DNA of 41,770 bases from Candidatus Planktophila lacus. GTDB taxonomy: Bacteria; Pseudomonadota; Gammaproteobacteria; Steroidobacterales; Steroidobacteraceae. The DNA lies in the NCBI GenBank assembly GCA_943331345.2, contig CALQLF020000021.1, positions 1 to 41,770 of the forward strand, given 5' to 3'. Shown here in pieces: positions 8,601 to 18,504 of the stretch; position 1 is the first letter of the stretch, and the number at the start of each line of letters is the position of its first letter. A program made the position numbers and the translations under genes. The notes under the pieces were generated by a model. That model worked only from the letters and a program-made list of their open reading frames with translations. It was not told where the DNA came from and made no database searches.

Positions 8601-9112
8601 ACGGCTTGCTCGCTTTGGTGCGAGATGGTGGAACTCTTGCCCGGATGGTCGTCGCCGAACACCAGCAGCACGCCGCCCTTGGCCGCTGTGCCCTGACGGT
8701 TGCCGTGTTTGATAGGGTCGCCGGCGCGGTCTACACCGGGGCCCTTGCCGTACCACAGGGCGAACACACCATCGACCTGCGGCTGCGGCAGCAAGTGCAG
8801 TTGCTGCGTGCCCCAAACCGCCGTGGCCGCCAAGTCCTCGTTCACGCCAGGCTCGAAGCGAACCTTAGCGGCTTGCAAGCGCGCCCGTTCCTTCAGCATC
8901 TGCTGGTCGAGCCCGCCCAGTGGCGAGCCGCGGTAGCCGGTCACGAAGCCTGCCGTGTTCAGGCCGGCCGCAGCATCGCGCTGGCGCTGCAGCAGCAGCA
9001 AGCGCACTAGCGCTTGGTTGCCATTCAGCAGCACTCTCCCCCGTTCCGTGGTGTAACGCGCCGCGAGTTCCTCGGGCGTTCCGGTCGCTGGAGTCGGCGT
9101 GGCTTCTTGCAT
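5609..9112 (-). CDS. Indolepyruvate:ferredoxin oxidoreductase, fused subunits
   Basis: 1167 residues, the usual length of the single-chain proteobacterial IorAB-type enzyme, which oxidatively decarboxylates aryl or branched-chain 2-oxoacids to acyl-CoA while reducing ferredoxin. Visible parts in order: N-terminal pyrimidine-binding half (GFVTGYRGSPLGGLDQQ near 50); CSGCPHNTS near 447 and the TPP-binding phrase GIGCHTLAIL near 475; a ferredoxin-like cluster region near 645-690 with CEGCGDC and the Cys-rich CNKDYSCAKGFCPSF; then the gamma domain with VTGIGGTGVVTVGAVL near 735 and GLAQKGGAVFSHL. ATG at 9112 is chosen because upstream in-frame starts would run through the divergent CoA-transferase. 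It is probably cytoplasmic and serves aromatic or branched-chain amino acid breakdown. Confidence 0.93.
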   Translation of the reverse strand: MQEATPTPATGTPEELAARYTTERGRVLLNGNQALVRLLLLQRQRDAAAGLNTAGFVTGYRGSPLGGLDQQMLKERARLQAAKVRFEPGVNEDLAATAVWGTQQLHLLPQPQVDGVFALWYGKGPGVDRAGDPIKHGNRQGTAAKGGVLLVFGDDHPGKSSTISHQSEQAVAANGLPVLYPATVQEFIELGLHGYAMSRHAGVWVGFKVVNETVEATATVTLDPALPAITLPPLAELPPGGLHARIAFDPLKDEVRLVRHKLPAAQAYAYANGLDRVTHGAKAAVQGSLGIVAAGKSWLDVVQALQELGLDAKRLERLGVAVYKPALIWPLEPQALKAFARGRAELLFVEEKAAFMEPQAASLLYHLAATERPQLLGKQDAAGAPLLVSDEMLDPVDIALAIAGRLQALGKADTALLDRAARLRVASQAACGRKSGAIARTPYFCSGCPHNTSTKVPEGSVAMSGIGCHTLAILMDRNTLPPTQMGGEGMNWTGIAPFTGLPHMFQNLGDGTYFHSGLMAVRGAVNAGVNITYKILYNDAVAMTGGQRVEGHLSVAEISHQLRAERVGRIVVVTDEPDKYGSKPGFAAGVVVRHRDDLEQVQRELREVAGVTAIIYDQTCAAEKRRRRKRGTFPDPDRRVLINELVCEGCGDCSVQANCLSIEPLETEFGRKRRIDQSSCNKDYSCAKGFCPSFVSVRGGELRKPVPTLLPEAWLNQLPEPAVARSNNGVSVLVTGIGGTGVVTVGAVLTMAAHLDGLDTSAFDMTGLAQKGGAVFSHLKFASGGAARIGLGEADVVIGCDLVVTASEPALRTVEAGRTRVVYNTHLTPTAALQRNPDVNFQPQELAGTIDAAVGLGGAFRFDGTGVARQLLGDTTAANLLLVGYALQMGWLPVTRASIERAIELNGTAVKQNLQALRLGRCAAHCRAESAAQLLKAAGVPVSGTAVSSASFGTATSSTLAQRIEVRAAFLVDYQSQRLADRFRRLVSDVATRESAVLPGSTQLAEAVAHAYFRLLAYKDEYEVARLHATQLGQQVETTFAGDYRVSFHLAPPLFARKDPATGLPRKAEFGPWILPVFRALAKLRFLRGTFLDPFGYTAERRIERQLIADFESTMAAALPSLSATNLATLLEWVRVHDTIRGFGHVKAANLERARVRWAELPVPGLR

Positions 9113-9178
9113 GGCGCCAATTATGCGCGGGTGGCATATCCTTGTCGCCGTCCCTTCCAGTCCCTGCGCGGAGTCCGC

Positions 9179-10375
9179 ATGTCCAAGCCCCTTGAAGGTA
9201 TCCGTGTACTGGACCTGAGCCGTGTGCTGGCCGGGCCCTGGTGCACCCAGCTGCTCGCGGACCTGGGTGCCGATGTCATCAAGGTGGAGCGCCCCGGCGA
9301 GGGTGACGACACGCGCCACTGGGGCCCACCTTGGGCTGGTGAGGCGGGCCACGACGACCGCGTGGCGGCCTATTACCTGTGCGCGAATCGCGGCAAGCGT
9401 TCCGTCGCCATCGACCTCGCTACCCCGGAAGGCTTGGCCACCGTGCGCGCACTAGTTGCACGCGCGGATGTGCTCATCGAAAACTTCAAGACCGGCGCTC
9501 TCGGCAAATATGGTCTGGACCATGCCACGCTGCTGGCCAACAACCCGCGGTTGGTCTACTGCTCCATCACCGGCTTTGGCCAAGACGGCCCGTATGCCGA
9601 ACGCGCGGGCTACGACTTCGTCATTCAGGGCATGAGCGGCCTGATGAGTGTGACCGGCGATGTGGACGGCGAGCCAGCCAAAGTGGGTGTTGCCATCTCG
9701 GATCTGCTGACCGGCCTCTACGCCGCCAATGCCATTCAGGCAGCGCTGCTGCACCGCCATACGACTGGTCTTGGCCAGCACATCGACATCGGTCTTTTCG
9801 ATGTCCAAGTGGCTGCCATGGCGAACCAGGCGCTGAATTTCCTGATGTCCGGCAAGAACCCGGCGCGCCATGGCAATGCCCACCCGAACATCGTGCCGTA
9901 CGAGGCTTTCCCCACGGCTGATGGCGCCATCACCATTGCCGTGGGCAACGACAGCCTATTCGCAAGGCTGTGCCAAGGATTGGGTCTGCCAGAAGTGGCA
10001 GCCGATGCGCGCTTCCGGCGCAATGCGGACCGGGGCGCCAACCGCGCAACACTCATTGCCCTGCTGCGCGCACGATTTGCCGAGCAACCTACCGCGCACT
10101 GGCTGGAACAACTGGAACCGCTGGGCGTACCTGCTGGCCCCATCAACACGCTGGAGCAAATGTTCGCCGACCCGCAGGTAGTGCACCGCGGAATGCGCAT
10201 CGACCTTCCCCACCCCACCTTAGGCACCGTGCCTGGCGTGCGCTGCCCCATCCGCATGTCAGGCGCTGCAGTGGGTAGCCCACTGGCGCCGCCGCCGCTA
10301 GGCTGGCATACCGCAGAAGTTCTCGCTGAGCTCCAGCAGGGTTCGGCTCAGTTTTCGGTACAGGAGTCCCCATGA
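9179..10375 (+). CDS. CaiB/BaiF family (class III) CoA-transferase
   Basis: 398 residues, the normal family length. It moves CoA between carboxylic acids in the cytoplasm. Hallmarks: PLEGIRVLDLSRVLAGPWCTQLLADLGADVIKVE at the N-terminus (core VLDLSRVLAGPW), ANRGKRSVAIDL near 64, GFGQDGPYAERAGYDFV, and GQHIDIGLFD near 199-208, whose final Asp matches the catalytic Asp of formyl-CoA transferase. The ATG at 9179 follows CGGAG at 9169-9173. It is divergent from the indolepyruvate oxidoreductase with only 66 bases between starts. It could therefore act on acyl-CoA esters made by that enzyme. The true acid substrates cannot be read from sequence. Confidence 0.88.
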   Translation: MSKPLEGIRVLDLSRVLAGPWCTQLLADLGADVIKVERPGEGDDTRHWGPPWAGEAGHDDRVAAYYLCANRGKRSVAIDLATPEGLATVRALVARADVLIENFKTGALGKYGLDHATLLANNPRLVYCSITGFGQDGPYAERAGYDFVIQGMSGLMSVTGDVDGEPAKVGVAISDLLTGLYAANAIQAALLHRHTTGLGQHIDIGLFDVQVAAMANQALNFLMSGKNPARHGNAHPNIVPYEAFPTADGAITIAVGNDSLFARLCQGLGLPEVAADARFRRNADRGANRATLIALLRARFAEQPTAHWLEQLEPLGVPAGPINTLEQMFADPQVVHRGMRIDLPHPTLGTVPGVRCPIRMSGAAVGSPLAPPPLGWHTAEVLAELQQGSAQFSVQESP

Positions 10376-11763
10376 ACAAGTTCGCCGTTGTCCTGCTCGC
10401 ACTGCTGCTGCCCACGCTCGTCGGCTGCGAGCGAAAAGTCCCGCAGGTCACCGCGCCCGTGGTCGCGCCCTATGCACCACAGCCCTATGTGCGTGTGAAG
10501 CACCCGGAATGGACCCGCAGCGCCACCCTCTACCAAATCAACGTGCGGCAGTTCACCCCGGAAGGCACGTTGGCGAAAGCGGAAGAGCAGTTGCCACGCC
10601 TCAAGGAACTGGGCATCGATATCGTCTGGCTCATGCCGCTGAGCCCCATCGGCGAAAAGAACCGCAAAGGCACGCTGGGCAGCCCCTATTCCGTGAAGGA
10701 CTACCGCGCGGTGAACCCAGAGTTCGGCACGTTCGACGACGTGAAGCATTTCGTGGACCGCGCCCATGCCCTTGGCCTGCATGTCATTCTGGACTGGGTG
10801 GCGAACCACTCGGCCTGGGACAACGCACTGGTGCAGCAGCACCCCGACTGGTACTCCAAGGACTACAAGGGCGACTACCACCCCACCTCTTGGTACGACT
10901 GGTCCGACATCATCGACTTCGACTACTCGAAGCCGGAAATGCGGCAGTACATGGTGGAGTCCATGAAGCTCTGGGTAGAAAAGACCGGCATCGACGGCTT
11001 CCGCTGCGACGTCGCGGGCTTTGTGCCATTGGATTTCTGGAACACTGCGCGTCGCGAACTCGACAAAGTGAAGCCGGTATTCATGCTGGGTGAGTGGGAG
11101 GCCACGGACCTGCATGCCGACGCCTTCGACATGACCTATGGCTGGAGCTGGTACGAGGCCATGCGGCAAGCCGCGAAGGGCAATGTCGGCGCACTGACGG
11201 CCTACTACTCGCACGACGACAACGCTTGGCCGGCCGAAGCTATGCGCATGACGTTCGTCAGCAACCACGACAAGAACTCGTGGGAAGGCACCGAGTTCGA
11301 AGCCTTCGGCCCGGCACTGCCATCCGCCATGGTGCTATCGGTAGTGGGCTCTGGCGTCCCACTGGTCTATAACGGCCAGGAAGCCGGCAACACGAAGCGG
11401 CTGGAGTTCTTCGAGAAAGACCCCATCCAGTGGAAAGAACACCCGAATGGCGCGCTCTATCAGCGCTTGTTTGCCCTGAAGCATGCCAACACCGCCCTGC
11501 ATAACGCGCAGTGGGGTGCCCGCATGCAGCACGTGCCCAATGACCGCGAAGCGCAGGTGCTGAGCTTCGTGCGCCAGAATGCCCGCGACAAGGTGTTCGC
11601 GGCGTTCAACTTCTCGCCGCGGCCCCTGAGCGTGGCCTTGAAAGAAACACTCTTCGTCGGCGACTACCAGGACTTCGAAACCGGCGCCGCCGTATCTCTT
11701 AAGGAAGGCGACGCGCTGGCGATCAAGCCGTGGGGCTATCGTGTACTCGTGAAAACCCCGTGA
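10372..11763 (+). CDS. GH13 alpha-amylase family lipoprotein
   Basis: 463 residues. A signal peptide with lipobox LVGC (Cys at about 22) predicts a lipid-anchored periplasmic or outer-membrane protein. The catalytic barrel has all four GH13 regions: DWVANH with Asp141, GFRCDVAG with nucleophile Asp213, GEWE with acid/base Glu241, and SNHDKN with Asp300. It should cleave or rearrange alpha-glucosidic bonds; exact specificity is unclear. The start overlaps the CoA-transferase stop as ATGA, with CAGGAG at 10361-10366, so the genes are translationally coupled although their functions look unrelated. The 3' end overlaps the convergent symporter by 41 bases. It probably feeds sugar to nearby carbohydrate genes. 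Confidence 0.9.
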   Translation: MNKFAVVLLALLLPTLVGCERKVPQVTAPVVAPYAPQPYVRVKHPEWTRSATLYQINVRQFTPEGTLAKAEEQLPRLKELGIDIVWLMPLSPIGEKNRKGTLGSPYSVKDYRAVNPEFGTFDDVKHFVDRAHALGLHVILDWVANHSAWDNALVQQHPDWYSKDYKGDYHPTSWYDWSDIIDFDYSKPEMRQYMVESMKLWVEKTGIDGFRCDVAGFVPLDFWNTARRELDKVKPVFMLGEWEATDLHADAFDMTYGWSWYEAMRQAAKGNVGALTAYYSHDDNAWPAEAMRMTFVSNHDKNSWEGTEFEAFGPALPSAMVLSVVGSGVPLVYNGQEAGNTKRLEFFEKDPIQWKEHPNGALYQRLFALKHANTALHNAQWGARMQHVPNDREAQVLSFVRQNARDKVFAAFNFSPRPLSVALKETLFVGDYQDFETGAAVSLKEGDALAIKPWGYRVLVKTP

Positions 11764-13204
11764 ACTGACTGGAGCGCCCCAGAATCCACCGATTGAAGCC
11801 GAGTGCCGCGCACACGGATGTGCCGAGCACGATGACCATGAAGTGGATGTAGTGCATCGTTACCAGCTGGGCGGGGTGCCACCAGAAGGTGTAGGTGGCA
11901 TAGAGCAAGAAGCCCCACAACACACCGGCGATGGCGGCGCCTGGCGCCACGCCGCGAAATAACAGCCCCACTACAAACGCTGACAGCACGGGCATGGAGA
12001 ACAGCCCGTTCAGTTGTTGCAGCAGATTGATGATGCTGTCGGCGCCTTCGAAGACCGGCACCAAAGCGATGGTCGTTACCGTAATGACCACGGACACCAC
12101 GGCGCCTAAGCGCCAATGGTTCGACACCTTGCCAATAAACGGCTCGTGAAAGTCCATGGACCAAAGCGCCACGGTACTGTTCACGGTGGCACTGGTGTGG
12201 CTGACAATCGCCGCCGCCATGATGGCGGCGAAAGCGCCAGACAGCCACGGCGGCAACACGGCGGCCACCATACGGCCATAAGTGGCATCGCCAATGTCGC
12301 CAAAGAGCTGGTAAGCCACCACGCCCGGCACCACCACAATGACCGGCACAATCAGAATACGGACCGCTGCCGCCACCAACACGCCCTTGCGCGCCTCACG
12401 CACGTTGGGCGCCGCCATGGCCTTCTGCGTAATGTTCTGATTGGTGGACCAGTAGAAAATCTGAATGAACACCATGCCGGTGAGCAGCGTCGGCCACGGG
12501 ATGGGCGACCCGGGGCCGCCCAGCATGGAGAGCCGCTCCGGCGGCACGCCAGTGACCAAATCGAAATCCACGGCCTGCAGTGCCAGGAACACCACTAGCA
12601 ACGACATACCCAAAAACCCGATACCGCTGAACGTATCTGCCACGGCCACCGCACGCAGCCCGCCGGTGATGGTATAGACCGCGCTGGCTACGGCCAGGAA
12701 AGCGGCATACCAGATGAGTGGGATGTCCAGCCCGAACAAAGGCTTCAGGAACAAGCCACCGGCATACACGGCGGCAGGCAGGTAAATGACTACATTACCG
12801 AACAGGAACAAGCCGGAAATGAAGGTACGGATGCTGCCACCGCCGTAACGCCGCTCCAGCAGTTCGGTGACGGTAGTGCAGCCATAGCGGTAATAGATGG
12901 GCACAAAGACGAAGGCGAGGATGAGCAGACCGAAGAAGCCGCAAATCTCCCACCAAGCCAGCAACAACATCTGGTTGCCGTTCATGCCGACCAATTGCTC
13001 AGTGGACAGGTTCGTCAGCGTGATGGCGCCTGCCACATAGAGCCAACTCAAGCCGCCGCCTGCCAAATAGACGTCCTTGCCGGAGTTGCCACTGGCAGCA
13101 CGCGCACTGCGGACCTTGAGCCAGGTAGCCAAGGCAAGGCCCACACTGAGCAACAGGAATACGCCCCATTGCACGACACTTCCAGCCAATGACGTGGTCT
13201 CCAC
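11723..13204 (-). CDS. SSS-family sodium/sugar symporter, probably galactose
   Basis: 493 residues, about 13-14 membrane segments, of the SLC5/SSS family: an inner-membrane Na+-coupled solute importer. Compared from memory with Vibrio vSGLT, the sugar-site positions are kept: Gln70 in NLSTEQLVGM, Glu86 in WWEICG, and Asn255 in YWSTNQNITQK. The sodium-site region IVSHTSATVNSTV is also present. These and the divergent alpha- and beta-galactosidase operon make galactose or a galactoside the best guess. The start is GTG at 13204 with AGGGGG about 7 bases upstream; no early ATG exists. It shares the 87-base control region with the galactosidase operon and overlaps the GH13 gene end-to-end by 41 bases. 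Confidence 0.87.
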   Translation of the reverse strand: METTSLAGSVVQWGVFLLLSVGLALATWLKVRSARAASGNSGKDVYLAGGGLSWLYVAGAITLTNLSTEQLVGMNGNQMLLLAWWEICGFFGLLILAFVFVPIYYRYGCTTVTELLERRYGGGSIRTFISGLFLFGNVVIYLPAAVYAGGLFLKPLFGLDIPLIWYAAFLAVASAVYTITGGLRAVAVADTFSGIGFLGMSLLVVFLALQAVDFDLVTGVPPERLSMLGGPGSPIPWPTLLTGMVFIQIFYWSTNQNITQKAMAAPNVREARKGVLVAAAVRILIVPVIVVVPGVVAYQLFGDIGDATYGRMVAAVLPPWLSGAFAAIMAAAIVSHTSATVNSTVALWSMDFHEPFIGKVSNHWRLGAVVSVVITVTTIALVPVFEGADSIINLLQQLNGLFSMPVLSAFVVGLLFRGVAPGAAIAGVLWGFLLYATYTFWWHPAQLVTMHYIHFMVIVLGTSVCAALGFNRWILGRSSQFTGFSRVHDSPTA

Positions 13205-13291
13205 GGCCTGCCCCCTCGCTCGTTATTGGCGCAATCCGGCCGCACTGCTACGGCACGGTCCGGGGGTATCATAAGTCGCAAAGGAGTCCCC
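13205..13291. promoter_or_regulatory. Divergent promoter region of the galactoside module
   Basis: The 87 bases between the GTG starts of the symporter and the alpha-galactosidase must hold both promoters. TATCAT at 13267-13272 is a five-of-six -10 match reading rightward, but its -35 region is poor. AAGGAG at 13281-13286 is the ribosome site for the GTG at 13292. I found no strong LacI/GalR-type palindrome, and no regulator gene is adjacent. Confidence 0.4.
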
Positions 13292-15411
13292 GTGCCCACA
13301 GCGCCCGCCGTCCCGCCCTTTCTGCGTCTAGACCACGGCGGCACTTGCCTCGTGCTGGACTTGCGCCGCGGCGGCGCCCGCCTAGTGCACCTTGGTGCAC
13401 CCCTGCCCGAGCACGAGGACTTGGCGGCTCTGGCCGCGGCCTCCAGTCGTTGGCGTCACGAGAGCCAACCCGACCACCCGCCGCTGCCTTCGCTGCTGCC
13501 GCAAGCAGGCCAGGGAGGCATGGCGACGGCCGCCGTGCGTTGCCTGCGTTTGGGCCAAGAGTGCGAAACCTCGTTCAATCTCCTTGCAGCCACCCAGCAA
13601 GGCAGTGGCTTGCAGCTGCAGTTCGCCGACGCGTTCGCCGGAATTCAAGTGGAACTGCGCTGGCAACTACACGACACCGGGATGGTCAGCAGCCACTGCC
13701 GCCTCACCAACACCGGCACCACTCCGCTGACGGTTGTACGTCTGGCCTCGTTGGCACTGCCACTGCCGGGGCAGTTCACGCAAGTGGTCCGCTTCCCGGG
13801 GCGCTGGGCCGCCGAGATGCGTGAAGAACGCGTACCACTAGCGCGCGGGATGCTTGCCGCCGTTTCGCACGGTGGCCGTCCCGGCTTCAGTGGAGCGCAG
13901 TGGGTGCGGTTGGAGGGCGAAGACGCTACCGAAACTCGTGGCGCTGTGCTGGGCGCTCATCTGGCCTGGAGCGGGGACCACGAGTTGGTCATCGAGCGCG
14001 ACGCCGACAACGAGAGTCGACTGCTAATGGCAACACGCCTCGATATCGGTGAAGTGATCTTGGCGCCGAACGCAGTGCATGCCGCACCGGAGGCGCTGTT
14101 CCATTGCGGCGAGCAAGGGCGTTATGGCTTGCGCAATGCCTTTCACCGCCACGCTTTGGAGCAAGTGCTACCGCGCAGCGCCACCAGCACGCCACGCAAG
14201 GTGCACCTGAACACCTGGGAAGCGCTCTACTTCAACCAATCATTGGCTGACCTCTGCAGTTTGGCGGACACCGCAGCGGCATTGGGGGTGGAGCGCTTCG
14301 TCTTGGACGACGGCTGGTTCCATGGGCGGCGCGATGACACCACCAGCCTCGGCGACTGGACGCCAGATGCCACCGTATTCCCCGAAGGACTCAGCCCGCT
14401 CATCGCGCATGTGCAAGCTTTGGGCATGGATTTCGGTCTATGGGTGGAGCCGGAGATGGTCAGCCCGGACAGCAATCTCTACCGGCAACATCCGGACTGG
14501 TGCCTCGCTTTGCCAGGCCAGCCACGGCCCACGCAACGCCATCAGCTCGTACTCGACCTCTCCAAGGCGGAGGTCACCGACCATGTCTTCAGCCAACTGG
14601 ATGCCTTGCTGAAGCCCGGCAACATTGCCTACCTGAAGTGGGACCACAACCGCGAACTGTTCCCCTTGGCCGTACGCGGCCAAGCACAGGCACTGGCCCA
14701 TTACGCCCTGCTGGACCGTCTGCGTGCCGCACACCCAGCCGTGGAAATCGAGACCTGCGCCAGCGGTGGCGGCCGAGTAGACCTCGGCGTACTGCAGCGT
14801 TGTTCACGCTTCTGGGCCAGCGACAACAACGACCCCATCGAACGGTTGGCCATCAATCTCGGTTGGTTTCAGTTTTTGCCGCCCCGCGTGGCGGGCAACC
14901 ATGTCGGGCCCAGCCCCAATCCCATCACCGGGCGGCAGAGCAGCATGCACTTTCGGGCGCGCGTGGCTCTGTTCGGGCATATGGGGGTAGAAGCCGACCC
15001 CCGCCGCATGCCAGCGCCCGACTTCGCCATGCTGCAACAACACATCGCCTTCTATCGCGAATGGCGAGACGTGCTGCACGAAGGCGCGTGGAGCATCCCG
15101 GAATGTGCCGAGCCGGGTGTTTATGGCTGGCTCGCCATGCGCGAAGGGCGCGGGCTGGCACTGGCGGCGCAAACACGCCTGGCGGGAACTTATGACGTGC
15201 CCGCTCTACGCTTTACGACGCTGAACCCGAACGCTCGTTACCGCGTAAAACTTCCAGAACCGTGGCCCGAAAAAGCGCAGCGTTATCTGGCAACACCAGA
15301 GCAATGGAGAGACGGTCTGGTACTGAGCGGTGCTGCGCTGGCCAGCACGGGTTTGGCCTTGCCACTGACCCAACCGGAGACGGCATGGCTGGTGACACTG
15401 GAGCAGTTGCC

Positions 15412-15415
<4 letters not shown>
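13292..15415 (+). CDS. Alpha-galactosidase, GH36
   Basis: 707 residues, the normal size of bacterial GH36 enzymes, which release terminal alpha-linked galactose from melibiose, raffinose and related sugars. An N-terminal beta-supersandwich (about 1-310) is followed by a TIM barrel. Signatures are FVLDDGWFHGRRDD near 341, YLKWDHNRE with nucleophile Asp451, CASGGGRVDLG near 488, and WASDNNDPIERL with acid/base Asp511. No signal peptide, so cytoplasmic. The GTG at 13292 is chosen for its AAGGAG 5 bases upstream; the earlier in-frame TTG at 13226 lacks such support. It overlaps the beta-galactosidase as ATGA. Homology supports the activity firmly; natural substrates are inferred. Confidence 0.93.
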
Positions 15416-17349
<1,934 letters not shown>

Positions 17350-17382
17350 TCTCACGGCCGTGGAAATAGTCATGGACTTGCC

Positions 17383-18504
17383 ATGGGCTTGAATTCCTTC
17401 AGCGTACGCCAAGAACACTTCGGGACGCTTCCCGACGGAATGGACGTCCAAAAAATCACGCTGACACAGGAAGGGGTAGATGCGCTTTCAGGTCACACCG
17501 CCGTTTTCACCAATTTCGGCGGGCGTTGGCTCACCTTCACTGGCCCTGACCGCCACGGCGAGCTGGCCGATATTATTCGCGGCCCGGAAACGCTGGAAGA
17601 ATGCCTCGCCGACAAGGACTATGCCGGCGCCATCATCGGTCGCTATGCCAATCGTCTTGCAGGGGCCTCGTTCGAACTGGAGGGCGTTCGCCATCACCTC
17701 ACCGCGAACGACCGTGGCAATACCCTGCATGGAGGAGCGTGCGGGTTCGATCGTGCTTGCTGGTGTGTAGTCGAGGTCGCGCAGCAAGAAGACAGCGCCT
17801 TCGTGGAACTGACCCATCGCAGTCCACATGGCGATCAAGGCTTTCCGGGCAACCTGGAAGTACGTGCTCGCTACACTTTGCGCGAAGGAGGCCGACTGCA
17901 ACTAGACCTTGTCGCTACTACCGATTGCGCCACCGTCGTCAGCCTCACCTGTCATCCGTATTTCAATTTGCATGGGCGACGAATGGAAGAGAGCGACAAT
18001 AGCTTGGGACATTTGCTGCAGCTTCCAGCGGCGAGCTTTCTGCCAATCTCCGCACAAGCCATCCCCGCTGGCAATCCGCGCCATGTAGCTCATACACCCT
18101 TCGACTTCCGCAGCCCCAGTGTGATTGGCGCGCGAATGGGTTGGCCAGACGAACAACTCGAGGCGGGGCACGGCTACGACCACTATTTTTCTATAGATGC
18201 CGCTTCGCCGACGCCGGTAGCACCTACTTTGCATGCCGTTCTCCACGAACCGACACGAGGGCGCCAGCTCAAGGTCTACTCCACCTTGCCCGGCCTGCAG
18301 TTTTACAGTGGTAATTTTCTAGCCGGCGCCAGTAAGCGTGGCAGCAGCGATGACAACGCCGTTGGGGCGTATCGTCCGGCGGTTTGTCTGGAGCCGCAAT
18401 TCCCGCCTAACGCGCCGAATCGGCAAGATTTTCCTTCGACAAAATTAGTGGCCGGTCTCGAGTGGCGACACTCCATCGTTTATGAATTGGGAGTGGCGCC
18501 ATGA
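17383..18504 (+). CDS. galM: Aldose 1-epimerase (galactose mutarotase)
   Basis: 373 residues, cytoplasmic, interconverts alpha- and beta-galactose. Motifs: GRYANRLAGASFEL near 86, NTLHGGACGFDR near 112-123, SLTCHPYFNLHG with catalytic His191, HGYDHYFSID near 265, and the base Glu337 in VCLEPQFPPNAPN. It follows the beta-galactosidase by 33 bases and supplies the alpha anomer needed by galactokinase, which is not in this window. ATG at 17383 is used; a later in-frame ATG near 17440 would cut part of the first strand. The stop overlaps the next gene as ATGA. Confidence 0.9.
   Translation: MGLNSFSVRQEHFGTLPDGMDVQKITLTQEGVDALSGHTAVFTNFGGRWLTFTGPDRHGELADIIRGPETLEECLADKDYAGAIIGRYANRLAGASFELEGVRHHLTANDRGNTLHGGACGFDRACWCVVEVAQQEDSAFVELTHRSPHGDQGFPGNLEVRARYTLREGGRLQLDLVATTDCATVVSLTCHPYFNLHGRRMEESDNSLGHLLQLPAASFLPISAQAIPAGNPRHVAHTPFDFRSPSVIGARMGWPDEQLEAGHGYDHYFSIDAASPTPVAPTLHAVLHEPTRGRQLKVYSTLPGLQFYSGNFLAGASKRGSSDDNAVGAYRPAVCLEPQFPPNAPNRQDFPSTKLVAGLEWRHSIVYELGVAP

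Noticed and set aside
9113-9352. An 80-residue N-terminal extension of the indolepyruvate oxidoreductase
   Set aside because: It would run through the divergent promoter and into the CoA-transferase gene; the ATG at 9112 gives the normal family length.
10348-11268. Open frame of about 306 codons antisense to the GH13 gene
   Set aside because: The sense frame has all four GH13 regions; the antisense product resembles nothing known.
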